Origin: DATJQF01 sp035505995
GTDB taxonomy: Bacteria > Bacteroidota > Bacteroidia > Bacteroidales > FEN-979
Reading direction: 5' to 3'
NCBI GenBank assembly: GCA_035505995.1
Contig: DATJQF010000071.1
Coordinates: 1 to 7,281, forward strand
DNA length: 7,281 bases
Shown here: in pieces, positions 1 to 6,653 of the stretch
Layout: each line of letters opens with the position of its first letter
Numbering within the stretch: the stretch's first letter is position 1
Translations under genes and position numbers: made by a program
Notes under the pieces: generated by a model
The model's input: only the letters and a program-made list of their open reading frames with translations
Database searches by the model: none
What the model was told of the DNA's origin: nothing

Positions 1-417
1 ACTGTCGAGGATAACGGAAGTGACTTTTGCCTCGATCCGGGAAGTATCGGAGAGCCTGCAGAAAGTCCAGGCCTGATTGAGCGAAGCCGTTGATTTCAGG
101 GTCAGCGTGTCGTGGTAGTCGTTAAAGAACAGGAAGGTCCCGTCGTGGTATTTGAACACTCTCCTGCCGAGGATCCCGCCATTGGTGGTATCAAAGCAGG
201 AGTCGATGATGACCGGGTAAATGGCCCGGTAAGAGAGGAAGGCGGTGTCGTTATTGCCGGGAAGCGAGAGGGAGTCGAGCCGGAAGGCTTTCACGGTCCC
301 GCCTTCATTTTTATATAAGGTGACTCCCGGAGAACAGACGTACTGCCAGTTCTGGCCGATCACCTTCCCACCGGACAGGATCAGGACCAGGAAAAAATAA
401 AGTTTGATTTTTTTCAT
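1..417 (-). CDS. Secreted protein of unknown function, N-terminal part (runs off left edge)
   Basis: The reading frame stays open from the ATG at 417 to base 1 and gives 139 residues without a stop; the C-terminus is outside the window. Residues 1-21 form a clear signal peptide: a basic start (MKKIK), a hydrophobic core (YFFLVLILSGG) and a plausible signal peptidase I site after VIG, before QNWQYV. The mature part is rich in aromatic residues, Ser, Thr and Asp, has alternating patterns suggestive of beta strands (for example FKYHDGTFLFFNDYHDTLTL) and contains three Cys (C31, C82 and C120). I recognise no family or catalytic motif. Large exported proteins of Bacteroidota with this kind of start often carry a C-terminal type IX secretion sorting domain, but that end is not visible, so this is only a guess. 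It is transcribed away from rimP from its own promoter (458-489). The start is supported by the signal peptide beginning exactly there. Confidence 0.75.
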   Translation of the reverse strand, partial: MKKIKLYFFLVLILSGGKVIGQNWQYVCSPGVTLYKNEGGTVKAFRLDSLSLPGNNDTAFLSYRAIYPVIIDSCFDTTNGGILGRRVFKYHDGTFLFFNDYHDTLTLKSTASLNQAWTFCRLSDTSRIEAKVTSVILDS

Positions 418-457
418 CCGTAAACCGACATTTTTGGGGTATGACTGTATTCCTAAT

Positions 458-489
458 CAAAAGTAACCCATTCTGCGGACAATTTCAAT
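458..489 (-). promoter_or_regulatory. Bacteroidetes-type promoter for the leftward secreted-protein gene
   Basis: On the minus strand, ATTG (489-486) is followed by 20 bases and then TACTTTTG (465-458), an exact match to the Bacteroidetes -7 element TAnnTTTG with normal spacing from the -33 box. Transcription would begin near 453 and leave a leader of about 36 bases before the ATG at 417. The match is read from sequence; activity is inferred. Confidence 0.6.
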
Positions 490-522
490 AGCCGGGCGAG
501 GCAAGAAATTTCACAGATTTTC

Positions 523-553
523 ATTGCCATATGAATATTAAATAGTATCTTTG
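523..553 (+). promoter_or_regulatory. Bacteroidetes-type promoter for rimP-nusA-infB
   Basis: ATTG (523-526), 19 bases, then TATCTTTG (546-553) followed by CA. This fits the TTG-type -33 and TAnnTTTG -7 consensus of the Bacteroidetes primary sigma factor. The predicted start point is near 557-558, giving a leader of about 77 bases before the rimP ATG. It is the best promoter match ahead of the three-gene operon, with the two -33 boxes of the divergent pair about 33 bases apart. Confidence 0.7.
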
Positions 554-561
554 CACCTGTT

Positions 562-616
562 AAATGCGATTGTTGCATTTCGGTGTAAGAGATTTGAGGG
601 GGCTGACGGTCCCCTC
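562..616 (+). promoter_or_regulatory. Structured 5' leader of rimP with two hairpins
   Basis: Two stem-loops fall between the predicted transcription start and rimP. The first pairs AAATGCGA (562-569) with TTGCATTT (573-580) across a three-base loop; six pairs are Watson-Crick, then one G-U and one A-U. It sits only a few bases from the predicted 5' end. The second pairs GAGGGG (596-601) with CCCCTC (611-616), with a further G-U pair at 602/610 and a loop of seven bases. It is followed by an interrupted T-rich stretch (TTTCATT) and ends 18 bases before the rimP ATG. The second stem could be a weak attenuator or a translational control element; it has no clean T run. RimP-operon leaders are known in other bacteria, but whether this belongs to a known family cannot be told from sequence alone. 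Confidence 0.45.
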
Positions 617-634
617 TTTCATTGAATAAGGATC

Positions 635-1090
635 ATGATCGCGAAAGAAAAGATCCGTACGATTCTGGAGGAACGGCTCCTCGGAAGCAGCCTGTTCCTG
701 GCCGGTATTTCCATCCAGCCCGGTAACCGGATCCAGGTTTACCTCGACGGGGACCAGGCGGTGACCATCGCCGACTGCCAGCAGTTGAGCCGGTACCTGG
801 AATCGAAGCTGGATCGTAATGCGGAGGATTTCGAGCTGACCGTTTCTTCCGCCGGGCTGGATCAGCCGCTGAAGTTCCACCGGCAGTACCCGAAGCATAT
901 CGGCGAGAGGATGGAAATCGTGACCCTTTCGGGAGAGCAGCTGAAGGGAAGGCTGACCGGGGTGGAGCCGGACCGTATCCTCCTGGAGCAGGAGATCCGG
1001 ATCAGCAGGAAGGAGACCGAAACGAAACTCCGCACCCTGGATTTCGGTGAGATCAAATCAGCAAAAGTTGAAATACCGTTCGGAAAATAA
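635..1090 (+). CDS. rimP: Ribosome maturation factor RimP
   Basis: RimP binds the immature 30S subunit in the cytoplasm and helps its late assembly. The 151-residue length is normal for the family. Residues 1-80 match the N-terminal alpha/beta domain, with the signature FELTVSSAGLDQPLK at 66-80, corresponding to the family pattern EVSSPGLDRPL. Residues 85-150 match the C-terminal SH3-like domain (ERMEIVTLSGEQLKGRLTGV, then ILLEQE). An in-frame TGA at 623-625 lies just upstream, so the ATG at 635 is the only reasonable start. AAGGA at 628-632 is too close to the ATG to be a normal ribosome binding site, which is unremarkable in this phylum. It is the first gene of the rimP-nusA-infB operon, and nusA follows after 29 bases. 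The Ala in SSAGLD, where Pro is usual, is a small deviation. Confidence 0.95.
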   Translation: MIAKEKIRTILEERLLGSSLFLAGISIQPGNRIQVYLDGDQAVTIADCQQLSRYLESKLDRNAEDFELTVSSAGLDQPLKFHRQYPKHIGERMEIVTLSGEQLKGRLTGVEPDRILLEQEIRISRKETETKLRTLDFGEIKSAKVEIPFGK

Positions 1091-1119
1091 TTTTGGAAAA
1101 ATAAAACTCGGAATTTGAA

Positions 1120-2355
1120 ATGGAACACATCAATTTAGTCGAGACCTTTTCTGAATTCAAGGAATTCAAGAACATCGACCGGGAGACCATGATGCGGATT
1201 CTGGAAGACGTATTCCGCCATATGCTTGCCAAGCGCTTCGGCACGGATGAGAATTTCGACATCATCGTTAACATCGACAAAGGCGACCTGGAGATCTGGC
1301 GGAACCGCAAGATCGTGGATGACGGGGCGGTGGAAGATGCCAACCTCCAGATCCCGTTGTCGGAGGCCGTCAAGAAAGAACCCGATTTCGAGGTGGGGGA
1401 AGATTTCTCGGAGGAGATCCACCTGGAGGACTTCGGGCGGCGGGATATCCTGGCCATCCGGCAGAACCTGATCTCCAAGATCCAGGAATACGAAAAAGAC
1501 AATATTTTCAAGAAATACAAGGAGAAGATCGGGGAGATCGTTTCCGGGGAAGTTTACCAGGTATGGAAAAAGGAGATCCTGGTGCTGGACGATGAAAGCA
1601 TCGAGCTGCTGCTGCCCAAATCGGAGCAGATCCCCGTCGATTTTTACCGCAAGGGCGATACGATCCGGGCGGTCGTATCGAAGGTGGAGATGAAAAACAA
1701 CAACCCGGTGATCATCCTCTCCCGCACCTCGCCGGTGTTCCTGGAAAGACTGTTCGAAGCCGAAGTGCCGGAAGTATATGACGGGCTGATCAGCATCAAG
1801 AACATCGTCCGGGTCCCGGGAGAAAGGGCCAAGCTGGCGGTGGAATCCTACGACGACCGGATCGACCCCGTAGGGGCCTGCGTCGGCATGAAGGGTTCGA
1901 GGATCCACGGGATCGTCCGGGAGCTGAAGAATGAGAACATCGACGTCATCAACTTTACGACCAATCCTTCCCTGTACATCCAGCGCGCCCTCAGCCCGGC
2001 GAAGGTCAGCTCGATCATCATCGATGAAGAGAACAAGAAAGCCGACGTTTACATGAAACCCGACCAGGTTTCGCTGGCCATCGGAAAAGGCGGGTTCAAT
2101 ATCAAGCTGGCCGGCAAGCTGACCGGCTATGAGATCGATGTGTACCGGGATACCGATGTGGACAACGAAGACGTGGACCTCCAGGAATTTGCCGACGAGA
2201 TCGACCAGTGGATCATCGATGAGCTGAAAGCCATCGGGTGCGATACCGCCAAGAGCGTCCTGGCCCTCGATGTGAAAGAATTGGTGAAAAGGACGGACCT
2301 GGAAGAAGAAACTATCAATGAAGTGATCCGCATAATTAAAGCGGAGTTTGAATAA
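1120..2355 (+). CDS. nusA: Transcription termination/antitermination factor NusA
   Basis: NusA binds RNA polymerase and nascent RNA in the cytoplasm and affects pausing, intrinsic and Rho-dependent termination, and antitermination. The 411 residues show the usual order: the N-terminal RNA-polymerase-binding domain (about 1-130, with RRDILAIRQNLISKIQEYEK at 107-126), an S1 RNA-binding domain (about 136-202, GEIVSGEVYQVWKKEILV), KH1 (about 230-300, with the loop VGMKGSRI at 255-262) and KH2 (about 300-345, with AIGKGGFNIKLA at 320-331). A C-terminal segment of about 60 residues (from 352) contains one helix-hairpin-helix-like unit (AKSVLALDVKELVKRTDLEEETINEVI). E. coli NusA, by contrast, carries two acidic repeats in this region. 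An in-frame TAA at 1102-1104 fixes the ATG at 1120 as the first possible ATG start. No Shine-Dalgarno sequence is obvious. It lies between rimP and infB in one transcription direction, which is the widely conserved order. Confidence 0.97.
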   Translation: MEHINLVETFSEFKEFKNIDRETMMRILEDVFRHMLAKRFGTDENFDIIVNIDKGDLEIWRNRKIVDDGAVEDANLQIPLSEAVKKEPDFEVGEDFSEEIHLEDFGRRDILAIRQNLISKIQEYEKDNIFKKYKEKIGEIVSGEVYQVWKKEILVLDDESIELLLPKSEQIPVDFYRKGDTIRAVVSKVEMKNNNPVIILSRTSPVFLERLFEAEVPEVYDGLISIKNIVRVPGERAKLAVESYDDRIDPVGACVGMKGSRIHGIVRELKNENIDVINFTTNPSLYIQRALSPAKVSSIIIDEENKKADVYMKPDQVSLAIGKGGFNIKLAGKLTGYEIDVYRDTDVDNEDVDLQEFADEIDQWIIDELKAIGCDTAKSVLALDVKELVKRTDLEEETINEVIRIIKAEFE

Positions 2356-2362
2356 AAAACCC

Positions 2363-2370
2363 TAATTTTG
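2363..2370 (+). promoter_or_regulatory. Possible internal -7 element ahead of infB
   Basis: TAATTTTG in the nusA-infB gap matches TAnnTTTG, but nothing resembling a TTG-type box lies 19-21 bases upstream; the nearest TTTG (2347-2350) is only 12 bases away. It could provide extra infB transcription, or the match may be chance in an AT-rich gap. Confidence 0.2.
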
Positions 2371-2377
2371 CCCTCCC

Positions 2378-2394
2378 CTTTCCCGACGGGAAAG
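2378..2394 (+). repeat. Perfect inverted repeat just upstream of infB
   Basis: CTTTCCC (2378-2384) and GGGAAAG (2388-2394) are exact reverse complements around the loop GAC, and the outer bases make the whole 17-mer palindromic except for its central A. It ends 14 bases before the infB ATG. There is no following T run, so it is unlikely to be a terminator. It could act as an RNA stem affecting infB translation, as a pause or processing site, or as a protein site on DNA. The structure is visible; the role is not. Confidence 0.45.
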
Positions 2395-2408
2395 ACGGGC
2401 CGGAATCT

Positions 2409-5348
2409 ATGAGTGATACGACCGCAACGATCAGGCTCAGCAAGGCTGCCCGGGAATTCAACATCGGGGTGACCACGATTGTGGATTTCCTTTCGAAGAA
2501 AGGATTCAACATCGGAAAAGACCCCAATGCCAAGCTTTCCCAGGAAATGTACAATTTCCTGATGAAGGAATTCGCGACCGAAAAGCATGTCAAGGAGGAA
2601 GCGAAGAAGATCGGGCTGTCGTTCGCACAACACGAAACGATCACGATCGAGGATAAGAAGATCGCTGCCAAGGAGAAGGAAAAGGAGCTGGACGATCTGT
2701 TCATCAAGAATGTATCCCTCGAATATGAGAAAAAGGCCCCGGAAGCCCCGAAAAAGGTCAAGGAAGCCGCCCCGAAGGAAACAAAGCCGGAAGCTCCCAA
2801 AGTAAAGGAAGTGAAGGCAAAGGAGGTTGAAGCTCCCGCGGAAGAAGAAAAGAAGAAGAAAACCACCCGGAAAAAAGCCGCCGGGGAAAAGGAAGCTGAA
2901 GAAGAAACGGTAAAGACGGCCGCCAAAGAGGAGGTAAAAGTCAAGCCGGAGCTCAAGATCGTCGGGAAGCTGGACCTGGAAACGGTCGGGAAAAAACCGG
3001 CGAAGAAGGGAAAAGCAAAGAAGGAAGAGGCGGAGGCAGAAGCCAAGCCAAAGGAAAAGAAAAAGGCCGCTTTGAAACCGAAGGTGGAGGAGATCCTTGA
3101 AGAGCCGGCGCCCGTGGAAGAAGCCGCGATCGCCGAGCCGGAAGTGATCCCGGAGGTGAGCGAGCCCAAGCAGGAGAATTTCATCCGGATGGAGCGGATC
3201 AAGCTGGAAGGACCGACGATCCTGGGCACGATGACGCTTCCCGAACAGCGGAAATTCGAAAAGAAAAAACCGGTCGCTTCCTCCTCCGACGAAGCGGTCA
3301 AAGGCAAAAAGAAGAAGCGCAAGCGCATCAAGAACAAACCCGGCACAGAAGTGTCGTCCGGAACCGATCGGGAAGCCCCTTCCCATCCCCGCGGGAAAGA
3401 AAGAAGAGGAGGATATTACCGCGATATCCAGAAACCCGAGCTCAGCAAGGAAGATATTGAAAAGCAGATCAAGGAAACGCTGGCCCGCCTGGGTCCGGTC
3501 GGGAAATCCAAAGCCTCAAAATACCGCAAGCTGAAGCGGGAAGCCATCAGCCAGCAGATCCAGGAAGAGCAGGAAAAGCTGGAAGAAGGCAAGAAAGTGA
3601 TCCAGGTGACCGAGTTCGTGACCGCCAACGAGCTGGCCACGATGATGAACGTGCCGGTCACCGATATCATCTCCACCTGCATGACGCTGGGCCTTTTTGT
3701 TTCCATCAACCAGCGGCTGGATGCGGAGACCCTGACCCTGGTGGCCGATGAGTTCGGCTACAAGGTCGAATTCGTCAGCGTGGAAGTCCAGGAAGCCATC
3801 CTGCAGCAGGAAGAAACGGACAACCCGGAAGATCTGACCGAGCGTCCCCCGATCGTTACCGTGATGGGGCATGTGGACCACGGAAAGACCAAGCTCCTGG
3901 ACTATATCCGGAGCTCCAACGTGGTGGCGGGAGAAGCCGGCGGGATCACCCAGCATATCGGCGCCTACGAGGTGAAGCTGGAGAACGGAAAGGTGATCAC
4001 CTTCCTCGATACGCCCGGTCATGAAGCATTTACGGCTATGCGGGCCCGGGGAGCCCAGGTGACGGATGTGGCGATCATTGTCATTGCCGCCGACGACAGC
4101 GTGATGCCCCAGACGCGGGAGGCCATCAATCATGCCCTGGCAGCCGGCGTGCCGATCGTCTTCGCCATCAACAAGATCGATAAGCCCAATTCAAACCCCG
4201 ACAAAGTGCGGGAAGAGCTCTCCAAGATGAATATCCTGGTGGAGGAATGGGGCGGCAAATATCAGACGCAGGAGATCTCCGCCAAGCTGGGGACGAATGT
4301 GAATATCCTGATGGATAAGGTGATCCTGGAATCGGAAATGCTCAACCTGAAAGCCAATCCCTCCCGGCTGGCCAACGGTACGGTCATCGAATCCTCCCTG
4401 GATAAAGGCCGCGGCTATGTGGCCAAGCTCCTGGTCCAAAACGGAACCCTTCACATAGGGGATATGGTCCTGGCTGGATCCACTTACGGAAAAGTGAAAG
4501 CCATGTACAACGAGCGGAACCTTGCCATCCGCGAGGCAGGCCCCTCCACCCCCCTGCTGATGCTGGGCCTCAACGGGGCGCCCCAGGCAGGTGATATCTT
4601 CAACGTGATGGTGGACGAGCGGGAGGTCAAGGCCATCGCCAATAAACGGCTGCAGCTCCAGCGCGAGCAGGGCATCCGGACACAGAAACATATCACGCTC
4701 GACGAGATCGGCCGCCGCATCGCGATCGGCGATTTCAAGGAACTGAACATCATTGTCAAGGGCGATGTCGACGGTTCGGTGGAAGCCCTCTCCGACTCGC
4801 TGCTGAAGCAGTCGACCGAACAGGTCGTGGTGAATGTGATCCACAAATCGGTCGGGCAGATCACGGAATCGGACGTCCTGCTGGCTTCCGCTTCCAATGC
4901 GGTCATCATCGGGTTCCAGGTACGGCCCTCCGTAAATGCGAGGAAACTGGCCGAGCAGGAACAGATCGATATCCGTCTCTATTCGATCATCTACAATGCC
5001 ATCGAGGAGATCCGGGCCGCGATCGAAGGGATGCTGTCGCCGGAGATCGAGGAAAAGATCGTATGCAACCTGGAGGTGAAGGAAGTCTTCAAGATCACCA
5101 AAGTGGGAACGGTCGCCGGTTGCCTGGTGCTCGACGGAAAGATCAACCGCAGCACGAAAGTACGGGTGATCCGCGACGGGATCGTGGTGTACACCGGCAT
5201 GCTGGGCTCCCTCAAGCACTTTAAGGATGATGCGAAAGAAGTGCTGGCAGGCATGGAATGCGGGTTGAACATCGAGAACTTCAACGACATCAAGGTCGGC
5301 GACATCATCGAGGGATACGAGGAGACCGAAGTCCGGAGGAAATTATAA
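2409..5348 (+). CDS. infB: Translation initiation factor IF-2
   Basis: IF2 is the GTPase that brings initiator fMet-tRNA to the 30S subunit and promotes 50S joining. Of the 979 residues, 1-57 form a first IF2_N-type helical domain (IRLSKAAREFNIGVTTIVDF). Residues 80-345 are a long Lys/Glu/Ala/Pro-rich, probably disordered linker. A second IF2_N-type domain lies at about 395-460 (TANELATMMNVPVTDII). The G domain starts near 480 with G1 GHVDHGKT (487-494), switch I GGITQHIGA (511-519), G3 DTPGH (534-538), G4 NKID (588-591) and G5 SAK (624-626). Domain II is at about 655-745, domain III starts near 770 with IVKGDVDGSVEAL around 785, and the C-terminal fMet-tRNA-binding C2 domain runs from about 890 to the end (TKVGTVAGCLVLDGKI, GSLKHFKDDAKEV). 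All GTPase motifs are intact. The ATG at 2409 is chosen because IF2_N homology begins at once. The stop TAA directly touches the purA stop on the other strand. Confidence 0.98.
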   Translation: MSDTTATIRLSKAAREFNIGVTTIVDFLSKKGFNIGKDPNAKLSQEMYNFLMKEFATEKHVKEEAKKIGLSFAQHETITIEDKKIAAKEKEKELDDLFIKNVSLEYEKKAPEAPKKVKEAAPKETKPEAPKVKEVKAKEVEAPAEEEKKKKTTRKKAAGEKEAEEETVKTAAKEEVKVKPELKIVGKLDLETVGKKPAKKGKAKKEEAEAEAKPKEKKKAALKPKVEEILEEPAPVEEAAIAEPEVIPEVSEPKQENFIRMERIKLEGPTILGTMTLPEQRKFEKKKPVASSSDEAVKGKKKKRKRIKNKPGTEVSSGTDREAPSHPRGKERRGGYYRDIQKPELSKEDIEKQIKETLARLGPVGKSKASKYRKLKREAISQQIQEEQEKLEEGKKVIQVTEFVTANELATMMNVPVTDIISTCMTLGLFVSINQRLDAETLTLVADEFGYKVEFVSVEVQEAILQQEETDNPEDLTERPPIVTVMGHVDHGKTKLLDYIRSSNVVAGEAGGITQHIGAYEVKLENGKVITFLDTPGHEAFTAMRARGAQVTDVAIIVIAADDSVMPQTREAINHALAAGVPIVFAINKIDKPNSNPDKVREELSKMNILVEEWGGKYQTQEISAKLGTNVNILMDKVILESEMLNLKANPSRLANGTVIESSLDKGRGYVAKLLVQNGTLHIGDMVLAGSTYGKVKAMYNERNLAIREAGPSTPLLMLGLNGAPQAGDIFNVMVDEREVKAIANKRLQLQREQGIRTQKHITLDEIGRRIAIGDFKELNIIVKGDVDGSVEALSDSLLKQSTEQVVVNVIHKSVGQITESDVLLASASNAVIIGFQVRPSVNARKLAEQEQIDIRLYSIIYNAIEEIRAAIEGMLSPEIEEKIVCNLEVKEVFKITKVGTVAGCLVLDGKINRSTKVRVIRDGIVVYTGMLGSLKHFKDDAKEVLAGMECGLNIENFNDIKVGDIIEGYEETEVRRKL

Positions 5349-6641
5349 TCAGCGGACCTTCAGGGTCTGGGTCCGGTCGGGTCCGGCGGAAATCATGTTC
5401 ACGCGCAGTCCCGAAGCTTTTTCGATAAACTTTATGTAACTCTTCAGCTCGCGGGGAAGCTCACTGACTGAGGAGAATCCGTCGAGGGAAGCATTCCATC
5501 CCGGCAGCTCTTCGTAAACGGGGGTCAGGGCTTCCAGGGAGAGATCGAAGGGAAAATCTTTCAGCAGCTTCTCTCCCAGCTTATATCCCGTGCAGACCTT
5601 GATCTTCTTAAACGGGTTCAGCACATCGGCTTTCATCATGATCAGCACGTCCACGCCATTCAGCAGGGCCGCGTATTTCAGGGCGGGGAGGTCGAGCCAC
5701 CCGCACCGCCTCGGCCGGCCGGTAGTGGAGCCGAACTCATTGCCGCCGACCCTCAGGGTTTCGCCCGTATCGTTGGAAAGCTCGGTCGGGAAAGGCCCGT
5801 TCCCGACACGGGTGCAGTATGCCTTGAACACCCCGTAAATCTTCCCCACCCGGTGCGGAGAAATTCCCAGTCCGGAGCAAACGCCGGCGGAGACCGTGGA
5901 GGAGGAGGTCACATAGGGGTAGGATCCGAAATCCACATCGAGCAGGGTGCCCTGTGCACCTTCCGCCAGCACCCGTTTTCCTTCCCCGAGACTCCGGTTG
6001 AGGAACTGCTCGCTGTCGTTCAGCCGCAGGTCCTGCATCACCCGGATCGCATCGAACCATTGCTGCTCGTAAACGTCGAACGGCTGGCCGTCCAGGGTAA
6101 ATGCCGACAGTTCCGCGCCCGAATGCCGGAGCAGGTCGAGATGCCTGTTTTTGGCTTCCGTGTAAGCTTTCATAAAATCCCGGTCCCTGATCATCCCCAC
6201 CCGCAACCCGTTGCGGGCGTACTTATCCGTGTAGGCCGGGCCGATCCCCTTCAGCGTGGAGCCGATCTTTCCTTCGCCTTTTTTCCGCTCGGAGGCGGCG
6301 TCCAGCATCCGGTGGGTGGGGAGGATCAGGTGGGCCCGCCGGGAGATCAGCAGATTCTCCCGCGGAGCGATGCCGGCCTCCTCCAGGCCGCGGATCTCCT
6401 GCAGGAGGATGAACGGGTCGATGATCACCCCGTTCCCGATGATATTCAGGGTGTGCGGATGGAAGATCCCGGAGGGGATCGTATGGAGGACGAATTTCCG
6501 TCCGTCGAACTTGATCGTGTGCCCGGCATTGGGACCGCCCTGGAAGCGGGCCACGATGTCGTATTGCGGGGCAAAGACATCCACAATCTTTCCTTTTCCT
6601 TCATCTCCCCACTGGAGACCCAGGATCACATCCACCTTCAT
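5349..6641 (-). CDS. purA: Adenylosuccinate synthetase
   Basis: PurA joins IMP and aspartate, using GTP, to make adenylosuccinate, the first committed step from IMP to AMP. The 430 residues are full length for the family. The N-terminus has the GTP-binding loop GLQWGDEGKGK (8-18), containing catalytic Asp13, then GGPNAGHT (35-42) with catalytic His41; both have the same numbers as in E. coli PurA. Other signatures are IGSTLKGIGPAYTDK (126-140), STTGRPRRCGWLD (305-317), the guanine-recognition KAD at 337-339 (TKLD region in E. coli) and AGPDRTQT (419-426). The preceding Fur-family gene ends 12 bases upstream, and its TAA is in the same frame as purA, so the ATG at 6641 is the first possible start after it. 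The short gap suggests co-transcription and translational reinitiation. No Shine-Dalgarno sequence is visible. The gene ends on TGA, immediately next to the convergent infB stop. Confidence 0.98.
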   Translation of the reverse strand: MKVDVILGLQWGDEGKGKIVDVFAPQYDIVARFQGGPNAGHTIKFDGRKFVLHTIPSGIFHPHTLNIIGNGVIIDPFILLQEIRGLEEAGIAPRENLLISRRAHLILPTHRMLDAASERKKGEGKIGSTLKGIGPAYTDKYARNGLRVGMIRDRDFMKAYTEAKNRHLDLLRHSGAELSAFTLDGQPFDVYEQQWFDAIRVMQDLRLNDSEQFLNRSLGEGKRVLAEGAQGTLLDVDFGSYPYVTSSSTVSAGVCSGLGISPHRVGKIYGVFKAYCTRVGNGPFPTELSNDTGETLRVGGNEFGSTTGRPRRCGWLDLPALKYAALLNGVDVLIMMKADVLNPFKKIKVCTGYKLGEKLLKDFPFDLSLEALTPVYEELPGWNASLDGFSSVSELPRELKSYIKFIEKASGLRVNMISAGPDRTQTLKVR

Positions 6642-6653
6642 GCGCGGGAAAGT

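Noticed and set aside
112..318. A 68-codon plus-strand open frame inside the left-edge gene
   Set aside because: It overlaps the signal-peptide protein in antisense, and no ribosome binding site or promoter supports it.
1082..1104. Tandem direct repeat GGAAAATAA / GGAAAAATAA at the rimP-nusA junction
   Set aside because: Short, AT-rich and imperfect; probably chance, although the second copy supplies the in-frame TAA before nusA.
3189..3191. Possible internal infB start (Met261), as for shorter IF2 forms in E. coli
   Set aside because: The AGGAG at 3172-3176 is too far upstream, and the phylum makes little use of Shine-Dalgarno sequences; no evidence for a second form.
2127..3386. A 419-codon open frame on the minus strand opposite nusA/infB, and a 336-codon one at 2336-3346
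   Set aside because: They are the antisense of the Lys/Glu/Ala-rich IF2 linker, giving artificial Phe/Leu/Ser-rich peptides with no domain; infB on the plus strand is unmistakable.
4191..5219. A 342-codon minus-strand open frame within infB
   Set aside because: It lies opposite the conserved IF2 G domain end and domains II to C2; its His/Asp-rich composition is typical of an antisense shadow in GC-rich coding DNA.
6645..6652. CTTTCCCG just before purA, the same 8-mer as one arm of the palindrome before infB
   Set aside because: A single 8-base match without the second arm is expected often enough by chance; no pattern of shared control can be claimed.
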